Source of the DNA: Reinekea forsetii
GTDB taxonomy: Bacteria; Pseudomonadota; Gammaproteobacteria; Pseudomonadales; Natronospirillaceae
Assembly: GCF_002795845.1 (NCBI RefSeq)
Contig: NZ_CP011797.1
Span: 2,952,001-3,016,000 of the forward strand
Length of the DNA: 64,000 bases
Reading direction: 5' to 3'
Shown here: positions 56,673 through 64,000 of the stretch, one piece after another
How positions within the stretch are numbered: the first letter of the stretch is position 1
How the letters are laid out: every line of letters starts with the position of its first letter
The notes under the pieces: model-generated
Databases searched by the model: none
Told to the model about the DNA's origin: nothing
What the model saw: the letters and a program-made list of their open reading frames with translations, nothing else
Position numbers and translations under genes: made by a program

Positions 56673-56695
56673 TCAGGCGCGCCATTGCAGAGCCG

Positions 56696-56722
56696 AAGGC
56701 CGGTCTTAGACCGGCCTTTTTT
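56696..56722 (+). terminator. Terminator of the sec operon
   Basis: AAGGCCGGTC (56696-56705) pairs with GACCGGCCTT (56709-56718) around a short loop, with T residues following. Confidence 0.92.
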
Positions 56723-56802
56723 ATTGTTTCCGCCAGTTGCCCGGCACTTGTCGCTTATAGTACAGTGCTGGGCATAGGCCTTACTGATTAGACGAAACCA
56801 AC

Positions 56803-57813
56803 ATGACAACAACACGTGTACTAACGGGTATTACCGCCACCGGCAACCCCCACCTGGGTAACTACGCCGGCGCCATACGCCCTGCTATCTTGGCCAGCCA
56901 AAGCGCCAATGCCGAGTCCTTTCTTTTTTTAGCCGACTACCACGCCCTGATTAAAAGCCATGAACCGGCGCTGATCCGTGAGTCCGCGCGCTCGATTGCG
57001 GCCACCTGGTTGGCCACCGGCCTGGACCCGAATCGGGTGACCTTTTACCGCCAAAGCGATGTCCCCGAAATACTCGAGTTGTGCTGGATTCTGACCACCA
57101 TCACCGCCAAGGGCCTGATGAATCGAGCGCATGCCTATAAGGCCGCGGTGCAGGATAATTTGTCGGGCAGCGAAGCTGATGCCGACAAGGGTATCGAGAT
57201 GGGTCTGTTCAGTTACCCGATCCTGATGACGGCCGACATCCTGATGTTCAATGGCCAGAAAATACCGGTCGGCAAAGACCAGGGCCAGCACATCGAAATG
57301 GCGCGTGATATTGCCCAGCGCTTTAATCATCTCTACGGCGAGACCTTCAGCCTGCCCGAGGCGGTGATCGATGAAACGGCGATGATTATTCCTGGCCTGG
57401 ACGGTCGCAAGATGTCCAAGAGCTATGGCAATACCATCCCGTTATTCGAAGACGAAAAGAAATTCCGTAAGTTGATCAATAAGGTGCAAACCAACAGTCT
57501 GATGCCCGGTGAGCCGAAAGATCCGAATGGCTGTACTCTGTTTGCCATCTACTCGGCCTTTACTGGCCCAGCCGAGCAAGCGGCCTTGCGTCAACGCTAT
57601 GCCGATGGCATCGGTTGGGGCGAGATGAAGCAGTTCCTGTTTGAGTTTTTAAACGAGGAGCTCAAGGACAAGCGCCAGGAATACAACCGACTGATGGCCG
57701 ATCCGATTCAACTCGATCGATTATTGCAGACCGGTGCCGATAAGGCCCGTCTCTATGCCAGCCCATTCCTGCGTGAGATCCGCAGCAAGGTCGGCATCGG
57801 TCCCTTGGCCTAA
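56803..57813 (+). CDS. trpS: Tryptophanyl-tRNA synthetase
   Basis: The 336-residue class I synthetase has the HIGH-type motif as [13 protein letters not shown] and the KMSKS motif as [10 protein letters not shown] near residue 201. [14 protein letters not shown] and [16 protein letters not shown] are typical of the bacterial TrpRS family. It charges tRNA-Trp with tryptophan. It is a single gene between two terminators. Confidence 0.97.
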   Translation: MTTTRVLTGITATGNPHLGNYAGAIRPAILASQSANAESFLFLADYHALIKSHEPALIRESARSIAATWLATGLDPNRVTFYRQSDVPEILELCWILTTITAKGLMNRAHAYKAAVQDNLSGSEADADKGIEMGLFSYPILMTADILMFNGQKIPVGKDQGQHIEMARDIAQRFNHLYGETFSLPEAVIDETAMIIPGLDGRKMSKSYGNTIPLFEDEKKFRKLINKVQTNSLMPGEPKDPNGCTLFAIYSAFTGPAEQAALRQRYADGIGWGEMKQFLFEFLNEELKDKRQEYNRLMADPIQLDRLLQTGADKARLYASPFLREIRSKVGIGPLA

Positions 57814-57882
57814 TCAACAGCGGTCCTGATCAACATCGATCCTAATCAACACGGTGCCTGATCAAGCCAATAGCCAGCCAAT

Positions 57883-57912
57883 AAAAAATCCCGCAGCCGC
57901 GGGGTTTTTTTT
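57883..57912. terminator. Bidirectional terminator between trpS and the GNAT gene
   Basis: CCCGC (57890-57894) pairs with GCGGG (57899-57903). An A run precedes and a T run follows, so it can serve both converging genes. Confidence 0.8.
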
Positions 57913-57934
57913 GTCTGATGATCGCCCCTTGAAC

Positions 57935-58417
57935 TTACAGGCTCTTCTGCCAAAACTCGGCATGGCCTATGCTGGGGTCGAGGGCATAGCCTTCATAACC
58001 AAACTTAAGGTAGGCATTTTTGGCCACCTGATTGCCGCTCAGTACCTCCAAGGTGACCTTGCAACAGCCGCGTTCACGCGCGATGACTTCGACTTCGGCG
58101 AGCAACAGCTGACTCAAGCCCAAGCCACGAAATGCACTGCCCACCGTCATATCGTGAACATTCACCAGGGGTTTACATTTAAAGGTCGAAAAGCCGGTAA
58201 AGCAATTGGTCAGGCCCGCCGCCACGCCATCGACATAGCAAAGGATGCTGAAGGCGCCCGGAAAGTCCCGCAGCGCATCCACTAGATGGTTTTGGCTGTG
58301 AGCCGATAAGTCTTCAGCGCCACCCATTGGATCGCAGGCATAGTCGTTGAGCAGCCTGATTAGATCGCTCGCCTGTGCGCTGTTATGGTAATCCACTCGA
58401 ACTAATTCCGTGCTCAT
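57935..58417 (-). CDS. GNAT acetyltransferase
   Basis: The start is ATG 58417 with GAGGAG 6 bases upstream. The 160-residue protein has the GNAT core: VNVHDMTVGSAFRGLGLSQL includes the acetyl-CoA loop R/QxxGxG/A in modified form (FRGLGL), then EVIARERGCCKVTLEVLSGN and AKNAYLKFGYEGY. The acetyl acceptor is unknown. Confidence 0.88.
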   Translation of the reverse strand: MSTELVRVDYHNSAQASDLIRLLNDYACDPMGGAEDLSAHSQNHLVDALRDFPGAFSILCYVDGVAAGLTNCFTGFSTFKCKPLVNVHDMTVGSAFRGLGLSQLLLAEVEVIARERGCCKVTLEVLSGNQVAKNAYLKFGYEGYALDPSIGHAEFWQKSL

Positions 58418-58539
58418 CTCGTTCTCCTCGGCGATGATAATACAGATATAGACGACCAACTGCCCCGCAGAGGGCGGACCAATAGCGCCAAAAATTTGCT
58501 CTAAAAGCTAACAATACAACTTACCCTGGCAGCAGAGCC

Positions 58540-59016
58540 CTAGCCCAGCAACAGAGCCTCATCGATGGCGATAAAACGGTTGGCGGCGTCCATCAGGGCC
58601 TTGGCGGTGAGCTTGGGCACACCATAGACCTCAACCGTTTTACCATGGCTCTGGCGGATCTTGTCGACCAGAATGGCAAAGTCGCCATCACCGGAGACCA
58701 GCACCACGATATCGGCCTGTGCCGCCGCCTCGAGCGCGTCGATGGTAATACCGACATCCCAGTCGCCCTTGGCTGAACCATCGGCCCGTTGAATAAAGGG
58801 CTTAAGCTTTACCTCAAAACCGATGGCGCGCAAAATATTTTGAAACTGGCGTTGCTTCTCGTCGCCCCGGTCGACGGCATAGGCATAGGCCCCGACTACC
58901 TGACGATTGGTCGTGGCGGCGGCCCAGAAGCCGTTGTAATCAAAGTTTTTCCGATAGGCGCTGCGCGTGGTGTAATAGACGTTTTGCACGTCGACTAAAA
59001 TTGCGACCGTTTCCAT
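58540..59016 (-). CDS. NYN domain (LabA/DUF88) putative nuclease
   Basis: The 158-residue protein starts with METVAILVDVQNVYYTTRSA. VDVQN supplies the first acidic residue of the PIN-like NYN fold. GDWDVGITIDALEAA and VLVSGDGDFAILVDKIRQ carry the others. NYN proteins are RNases or nucleic-acid binding proteins of the LabA group. Its role here is unknown. Confidence 0.9.
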   Translation of the reverse strand: METVAILVDVQNVYYTTRSAYRKNFDYNGFWAAATTNRQVVGAYAYAVDRGDEKQRQFQNILRAIGFEVKLKPFIQRADGSAKGDWDVGITIDALEAAAQADIVVLVSGDGDFAILVDKIRQSHGKTVEVYGVPKLTAKALMDAANRFIAIDEALLLG

Positions 59017-59073
59017 AGAGCCCTACAGCAAAAAAAACCAAATACCAGTGTACCTTGAGTCCCGGTCGCGGAC

Positions 59074-59097
59074 AAAAAAACGGCCGCTTGCACGGCC
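59074..59097 (-). terminator. Terminator of the YghX-like gene
   Basis: GGCCG (59082-59086) pairs with CGGCC (59093-59097). On the minus strand the hairpin is followed by seven T residues. Confidence 0.75.
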
Positions 59098-59120
59098 AAC
59101 TGGATTCAGGGGAACCCTAC

Positions 59121-60053
59121 TCAGCTGAGCTGAGCTTTAAAAAAATCAACCGTGCGTTGCCAGGCCAATTCCGCCTCGGCTTCGGCATAGCGGCCGGTCG
59201 AGTCGTTATGAAAACCATGGTTCACGCCGTCGTATATATAGGCGTTATAGTCGACGCCATTGGCTTTCAGAGCCTCTTCATAAGCAGGCCAAGAGCCATT
59301 GACTCGATTGTCCAAGGCGGCAAAATGCAGACTCAACGGGGCCTTTACGCGACTGCGCAGCGCCTCGGCCGGCGGTGTGCCATAGAAGGGCGCACCGGCG
59401 TTCAAATCATCGGGCAGCGCTGCGGCCAACATATTGACCACATAGCCGCCGTAGCAGAAGCCCACCGCGCCGAGTTTGCCATTACTGAGCTCATGATTTT
59501 TGAGGAACAGGGCCGCGGCAATAAAGTCTTCTTCCAACTTGGCTTTATCGAGTGAGCCTTGCATCGCTCTACCCTCATCATCATTGCCGGGATAGCCGCC
59601 CAGTGGATAAAGGGCATCCGGTGCAAAGGCGATAAAACCGAGCATGGCCAAGCGGCGGGCGACATCCTTTATGTAAGGATTCAGGCCACGGTTTTCATGT
59701 ATCACCAAGACCACTGGCGCGGTGCCGTTCAGCTCTTTCGGCGTAACCAAATAGCCCTGGCACTCGCCATAGCCCTTCGGTGAGGCGAACTTGGTGTAGG
59801 TTGCCTTGATACTGGCGTCATTAAACGAAACCTGTTCGGCCGCGGCGTAGTTCGGCATCAGTGCCGCGGTCAGCACGCTCATACTGAAACCCAGTGCCGT
59901 AAGGCCCGCCAGCCGTGCCATAAAGGTGCGCCGATCGATCAGACCGTGGGCGTATTCGTCGTACCAGTTAAAGGCTTCTTGCGGGATGGGCCGTGCCACT
60001 GAGTTGTCATTGGTGGTTACCGGGATAGGTTGCAGGGATCGTGTTAAGGTCAT
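59121..60053 (-). CDS. yghX: Dienelactone hydrolase-family protein (YghX-like)
   Basis: The start is ATG 60053 with GGAG 8 bases upstream. The 310-residue protein matches E. coli YghX closely: a leading region with DEYAHGLIDRRTFMARLAG and a hydrophobic segment, then VVLVIHENRGLNPYIKDVAR, the nucleophile GFCYGGYV with Cys, ALDNRVNGSWPAYEEALKAN with Asp, and YDGVNHGFHNDSTGRY with His. Such alpha/beta hydrolases act on lactones or esters, but this branch has no known substrate. Confidence 0.88.
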   Translation of the reverse strand: MTLTRSLQPIPVTTNDNSVARPIPQEAFNWYDEYAHGLIDRRTFMARLAGLTALGFSMSVLTAALMPNYAAAEQVSFNDASIKATYTKFASPKGYGECQGYLVTPKELNGTAPVVLVIHENRGLNPYIKDVARRLAMLGFIAFAPDALYPLGGYPGNDDEGRAMQGSLDKAKLEEDFIAAALFLKNHELSNGKLGAVGFCYGGYVVNMLAAALPDDLNAGAPFYGTPPAEALRSRVKAPLSLHFAALDNRVNGSWPAYEEALKANGVDYNAYIYDGVNHGFHNDSTGRYAEAEAELAWQRTVDFFKAQLS

Positions 60054-60287
60054 GTTTCTCACTCCGTTTCAGGGAACAGGGTTTAATCGAGTTTAGGCAG
60101 GGAAACAACCGGTGAGCGCGACGCTATCTGCTCACTTCCGTGCCGAAGTTAATTTTACGAGCAGTCCGAAGAGGCAGATCAAAATTTAGTCAGAATATTC
60201 TTTTTAGTCAAATCTTGGCCCGCGACCCTGTTCCCATCGCCTGCTTTAGCTATACTGCCCAACCGATCGCGAGCAAAGGTTTACCGC

Positions 60288-60800
60288 ATGACCCAAAGCC
60301 TAACCCTGGTTGCCCTAACCAACCCCAAAAGCCCTACCAATGTCGGCTCGGTGTTGCGCGCAGCAGGCTGTTTCGGTGTCGACGAGGTGCTCTACAGTGG
60401 CACCCGCTACGATATGGCCAAGAAGTTCCAGACCGACACCAAGGGCGTGCACAATAGGATCCCATTGACCCATGTCGAGGATTTTTTTTCCGCACCCAGC
60501 GCGCCGCTGACCCGAGTCTGTGTCGATCTGATTGAGGGCGCCACGGCCTTGGGGGATTTTGTGCACCCGGAGCGGGCACTCTATATCTTTGGACCGGAAG
60601 ATGGCTCGCTCAGCCAAGCCGTAATCGACCAGGCCGATGCAGTCGTTTACATCCCCACCATCGGCTGCCTGAATTTAGCCGCGACGGTGAATATTGTGCT
60701 TTATGATCGGGCCGCTAAACTAAATTTAGTCCCGGGTGGCGATCGCCTAATCCAAACCAGTCGCGACACCAATAACAAGACCAACCACGGCGGTCGATAA
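60288..60800 (+). CDS. SpoU/TrmH-family RNA 2'-O-methyltransferase
   Basis: The 170-residue protein has the three SpoU motifs: NPKSPTNVGSVLRAAGCFGV (motif 1), LYIFGPEDGSLSQAVI (motif 2) and PTIGCLNLAATVNIVLYDRA (motif 3), which form the knotted S-adenosylmethionine site. The short length without an added RNA domain fits TrmH- or TrmL-type tRNA methyltransferases. The exact nucleotide is not predictable. Confidence 0.9.
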   Translation: MTQSLTLVALTNPKSPTNVGSVLRAAGCFGVDEVLYSGTRYDMAKKFQTDTKGVHNRIPLTHVEDFFSAPSAPLTRVCVDLIEGATALGDFVHPERALYIFGPEDGSLSQAVIDQADAVVYIPTIGCLNLAATVNIVLYDRAAKLNLVPGGDRLIQTSRDTNNKTNHGGR

Positions 60801-60817
60801 GGCTCGACCGAGAATCT

Positions 60818-61357
60818 CTAGGCCGAGTATTCCGATGCCAGTAGCGAATAGATGGCGTGATCGACAAAGTGCGTGTAGAGCCACTCGCACTGGCGCAGAC
60901 TGCCCTCGTATTGAAAGCCCAGACGCTCCGGAATCGCCCGGCTTTTGTGATTGTGTACCGCACAGTGAATTTCAATCTTATTGAACTTTAACTCGCTAAA
61001 GCCGATGCGCAATAGTTCCCGCACCGCGGTGCTGACCACGCCCTGCCCGCTGCTGCCTTGCGCCAGCCAATAGCCGATCGAGGCCGAGCCATGCATTTTT
61101 TTCACCGCATGAAAACCGGCGACTCCGCACAGTTTATTGTGATGAAACAAGGCAACGTTCGGCACCCCGTCGCGGGTGCTTTGTTGGCCCACCGATTGCA
61201 CGAAGGCGGCGCTATCTTGCAGGGATTGAATATGATCCAACCATGGCAACCATTGGCGCAGATGCGCGCGATTGGCCTCGGTCAAATCATAGAGCCGTTG
61301 GCTATGCGCCGCGCTGAGCGGTTCCAGGGCAACATTATTGGCGAGTTCAATTCTCAT
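60818..61357 (-). CDS. RimJ/RimL-like GNAT acetyltransferase
   Basis: I prefer ATG 61357, 8 bases after AGGA; ATG 61366 is the alternative. The 179-residue protein has the RimL pattern: RIELANNVALEPLSAAHSQR early, AVKKMHGSASIGYWLAQGSS, GQGVVSTAVRELLRIGFSEL and HNHKSRAIPERLGFQYEGSL. RimL acetylates the N-terminus of ribosomal protein L12, but many relatives act on other amines. Confidence 0.88.
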   Translation of the reverse strand: MRIELANNVALEPLSAAHSQRLYDLTEANRAHLRQWLPWLDHIQSLQDSAAFVQSVGQQSTRDGVPNVALFHHNKLCGVAGFHAVKKMHGSASIGYWLAQGSSGQGVVSTAVRELLRIGFSELKFNKIEIHCAVHNHKSRAIPERLGFQYEGSLRQCEWLYTHFVDHAIYSLLASEYSA

Positions 61358-61415
61358 TATGGCCATCCTAACTGTTGATTAATGCGCCCCGAGCCTACTC
61401 CCTGGGGCGCCAAAT

Positions 61416-62162
61416 TCAATCCACAAACAGGCCCAACTCGGACGCTGTCAAGTCGCGCCATTGGCCTTCGGCGAGATCCGTTGCCAGCGGACTGGTCCGG
61501 TCAGCGTCCGGGCCGCCGTTCAGATAGAGCCCCCCGATGCGGAACCGATGCAGGCTCAGCACCGGATTGCCCATGCGGCCAAACATCCGTTTAATTTGGT
61601 GGTACTTGCCCTCGGTCAACACCAGATCGGCGACGCGATCGGCGACGATGGTCAGGATCACCGGGGCCGTGGTGCTGTCTTCGAATTCAAAGTACATGCC
61701 GGCGGCAAAGGCCTGAATATAGTCCGGCGTGATCGGATGAGTCACCCCGACCCGATAGTGCTTGGCGACCTTGGTCTCCGGCGCGCTGAGCCGCTTCGAC
61801 CAGCGACCGTCGTTGGTCAGCAACATCAAACCGGTGGAGTTCAGGTCGAGGCGGCCGGCCAGGTGCAGGCCGGGGATGGCTGGGCCGTCGATCAAATCCA
61901 GAACCGTGCGGTGAATCGGGTCCTCGGTGGCACTGACCACGCCGACCGGCTTGTGCAGCATCCGGTAGACTCGCTGCCGCTCTTGCAACAGCTGCCCCTG
62001 GCAGCTGATAGTAGAGAAACTATCGATCTGCAGCGCGGCATCGGATACCCACTGACCGTCGACACAAATCTGCCCTTGGGCCAGCAATGGCTTGACTTGG
62101 CGCAGACTGATTTGACAGGCCTTGCTGATAAACCGATCGAGCCGGCCGCGTTTAGCGACCAT
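61416..62162 (-). CDS. rsuA: 16S rRNA pseudouridine(516) synthase-like RsuA protein
   Basis: The 248-residue protein has an N-terminal S4 RNA-binding domain (RLDRFISKACQISLRQVKPL), the catalytic AGRLDLNSTGLMLLTNDG with the nucleophilic aspartate, and late VLTEGKYHQIKRMFGRMGNP. RsuA modifies U516 of 16S rRNA. The RluB/RluE/RluF relatives are similar, but length and S4 start favour RsuA. Confidence 0.88.
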   Translation of the reverse strand: MVAKRGRLDRFISKACQISLRQVKPLLAQGQICVDGQWVSDAALQIDSFSTISCQGQLLQERQRVYRMLHKPVGVVSATEDPIHRTVLDLIDGPAIPGLHLAGRLDLNSTGLMLLTNDGRWSKRLSAPETKVAKHYRVGVTHPITPDYIQAFAAGMYFEFEDSTTAPVILTIVADRVADLVLTEGKYHQIKRMFGRMGNPVLSLHRFRIGGLYLNGGPDADRTSPLATDLAEGQWRDLTASELGLFVD

Positions 62163-62201
62163 TCAAAAGACTCCCACTGGCATGCAAAAGACACCCATCG
62201 A

Positions 62202-64000
62202 TCATAAAACCCCCACTACAGCAATCCGGCTGCCCAGTGGCGACGGCTCTATATCGATGCGCAGTTGCATCTGTTCGCGCATCTCGCTGACGTGTGAAAT
62301 CACCCCGATGGTGCGCCCGGTTTTACGCAGGTCAATCAGGGTTTGCACGGCCAGTTCGAGCGATTCCATATCCAGCGAGCCAAAGCCCTCGTCGATAAAC
62401 AACGTCTCCAGGCGAATGCCACCGGAATAGCTCTGCACCACGTCGGATAAGCCCAGCGCTAAGGCCAGTGCCGCCATAAAGGACTCACCCCCGGACAGGG
62501 TATTGGCCGGCCGAGTGGCGCTGGAGTAAGCGTCTTCAATCTCCAGTTCCAGACCCGAGGTCTTATTGCCCTTGCTGCGCTCCAGTTTGCGTTTGAGAAT
62601 ATAGCGGCCCTTGCTCATCAGCTGCAAGCGCTGGCTGGCCTCGCGCAGAACATCGTCCAGCAAGACCCCAAGCACAAAGCGTTGCAGGCTAATACGATTG
62701 CCGCTTTGACCACTGGCGACATCCGACAGGGTGCCGTAAATGCGGTAATCGGCCTCAACTTGCGCCAAGTCCCCTTGGTTTTTCTGCAACAACTTACTGA
62801 CCCGCAGCAGTGAGTCGCGCTCGCTGGTGGTCGCGCTCAAACCTTGGCGAGCCAGATTCTTCTGCGCATCGGCGGCCTCGAGTGCCTGCGCTAAGGCCGG
62901 CAGATCGGGTCGGCTGTGCTGCGCCAGTTCTCCTTCGCTTTGGGCCATGCGGCCGGTCAGTTCGGCGACGCGCTGATGATAGGCCTTGAGCTCGGCCACC
63001 AATGCCGAGAGCGGGCCGTCCTCGAGCAGAGCGGCCTGAAACAAGGCCACGCTGGCGAAGCCGGCCTGGCTCAGCTGTGCAGCCCAGGTCAGTTGGCGTT
63101 GCTCGATATCGGTGGTTAAGGTTGCGATACGGCTCAGTCGATCGGCCTGCAGAGACTGCTGACTGACCAACTGTCGCTGCACGCCCTGCAACGCTTGTTG
63201 ACTGCTTAGATAGCGACTGTCGATCTGTGCAATCAACTGCGCCAGCCGATTCAGTTGGTCGGCTACTCGACCCGGCTCGCGGTCCGCCTCAGGGATTTGC
63301 TGTTCCAGTTGCTGCACCGCGGCACGGTATTCAGCCTCGACCTGCACACATTGATCACGGTTTAGGGTAGCCCGACTCAGGGCGGCATCGAGTTCGAGCC
63401 GCTCGTTGTCGCCCGCTTCGATCTGCGCCAGTTCACTCTGCTGCTTGTGCTGCACCACCAGCAACTGTTGGATCTGTTGGTTGAGGCTGTGCCATTGCGC
63501 CCGAAACCAATCGATCGATTGCTCGGCCTGCGCGCCGATCTCGGCCCACAGTTCGTCGGCCCGCTGCTGCTGTTGCGTCAGGGCAAAGGCCTGCTGTTTT
63601 ACCCGAACCTGCACCGCCGCGACGCCCTGCTGGGCTTGGCCGGCTAGGGCGCGCACTCGATCCAGCTCGGTCTTGGTGGTGAGCACCGCCCCGGCGGCCA
63701 GGTGTGCCGGGTTGGGATGCGTCAGGCTGCCACAGACCAGACAGGCTTGATCATCATTGAGCTGACGCGCCAATTCCGCGGCCTGACCCTGATGCCAGGC
63801 CAGCTCGGTCTGTTTGGCGCTGAGTTCGGCCTGCTCTGCCGCGCGCTCGGCTTGGCCGAGCAGCAGTTGGTCTTGGCTGAGTTGCTCCTGGCCCTCGCTC
63901 AGGCTGGTTTGCAGATCGTGCCACTGCTTCTTCAATAGCCCCTGGCGTTTGCAGTGCTCCAGGTCGACCTTGAGCTGCGGCAGTTGCTGCAGTTGACGGC
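62202..64000 (-). CDS. sbcC: Exonuclease subunit SbcC (C-terminal part, cut by window edge)
   Basis: The minus-strand frame is open to the right edge of the window, so the N-terminal ATPase half and first coiled-coil arm are missing. The visible 599 residues contain the zinc hook CLVCGSLTHP near the right end, long coiled-coil regions rich in Gln, Ala and Leu, then the C-terminal ATPase half with signature LSGGESFMAALALALGLSDV and Walker B LFIDEGFGSLD. SbcC with SbcD cleaves DNA hairpins and double-strand ends. sbcD is presumably beyond the window. Confidence 0.95.
   Translation of the reverse strand, partial: RQLQQLPQLKVDLEHCKRQGLLKKQWHDLQTSLSEGQEQLSQDQLLLGQAERAAEQAELSAKQTELAWHQGQAAELARQLNDDQACLVCGSLTHPNPAHLAAGAVLTTKTELDRVRALAGQAQQGVAAVQVRVKQQAFALTQQQQRADELWAEIGAQAEQSIDWFRAQWHSLNQQIQQLLVVQHKQQSELAQIEAGDNERLELDAALSRATLNRDQCVQVEAEYRAAVQQLEQQIPEADREPGRVADQLNRLAQLIAQIDSRYLSSQQALQGVQRQLVSQQSLQADRLSRIATLTTDIEQRQLTWAAQLSQAGFASVALFQAALLEDGPLSALVAELKAYHQRVAELTGRMAQSEGELAQHSRPDLPALAQALEAADAQKNLARQGLSATTSERDSLLRVSKLLQKNQGDLAQVEADYRIYGTLSDVASGQSGNRISLQRFVLGVLLDDVLREASQRLQLMSKGRYILKRKLERSKGNKTSGLELEIEDAYSSATRPANTLSGGESFMAALALALGLSDVVQSYSGGIRLETLFIDEGFGSLDMESLELAVQTLIDLRKTGRTIGVISHVSEMREQMQLRIDIEPSPLGSRIAVVGVL

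Noticed and set aside
61461-62207. 248-codon frame on the plus strand
   Set aside because: It mirrors rsuA codon for codon and shows no domain of its own.

Overview
The window looks like a chromosome segment of a marine-type gammaproteobacterium, perhaps Oceanospirillales-like (for example Reinekea or Saccharospirillum). That placement is an inference from gene order and protein style: asmA-like/mutY/yggX with yggL nearby, queA-tgt-yajC-secD-secF, rluA, rsuA, a DUF2956 gene and an msbA-like exporter. No database search was possible. Coding density is high except around several remnant-rich gaps.

Layout. 1-12.7 kb is housekeeping: the end of ilvD, an AsmA-like protein, mutY, a MATE transporter, yggX, an rluA-type pseudouridine synthase, DUF2956, YaeQ, a rhodanese lipoprotein, yggL, a pair of membrane-linked GTPases and a divergent PRPP-synthetase-like protein. 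A tRNA-Phe (12.9 kb) is followed by a RAYT-type transposase flanked by GGGACAGATTTATT repeats. 14-22.7 kb holds an alcohol dehydrogenase plus a five-gene ABC importer resembling the rhizobial glycerol system GlpSTPQV. It is transcribed away from an AcoR-like activator that has lost the sigma-54 contact motif. 22.7-25.7 kb is an AT-rich gap with a TAATAC hexamer array, a small XRE regulator and an orphan Wzz-like protein. 25.8-34.6 kb returns to ordinary genes: a LysR regulator whose only sensible start is AUC, a 2OG oxygenase, a GH13 enzyme, a phosphatase overlapping an MsbA-like exporter, tpx, phhB, a phosphoglycolate-phosphatase-like gene and a small membrane protein.

34.9-47.5 kb is an accessory island. 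A galM fragment and a decayed IS3-family element mark its left edge. An eight-gene sugar operon follows on the minus strand (two TIM-barrel isomerases, two Gfo/Idh/MocA dehydrogenases, a small ABM-fold protein and a complete ribose-type ABC importer). Then come a decayed IS5-family element and, on the plus strand, a ROK regulator with a cytoplasmic paralogue of the operon's own binding protein. The style is alphaproteobacterial, which suggests horizontal transfer. The ROK protein lacks the usual zinc ligands, so the leaderless binding protein may be its ligand sensor. I regard this pair as the most interesting candidate system here.

48-50.7 kb contains a histidine phosphatase, an unknown secreted protein and tRNA-Leu. 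51-64 kb is core genome again: queA-tgt-yajC-secD-secF, trpS, two GNAT acetyltransferases, a NYN protein, a YghX-like hydrolase, a SpoU methyltransferase, rsuA and the C-terminal part of sbcC running off the window. Start codons were moved inward from the longest frame wherever a ribosome binding site, signal peptide or upstream gene end supported it.
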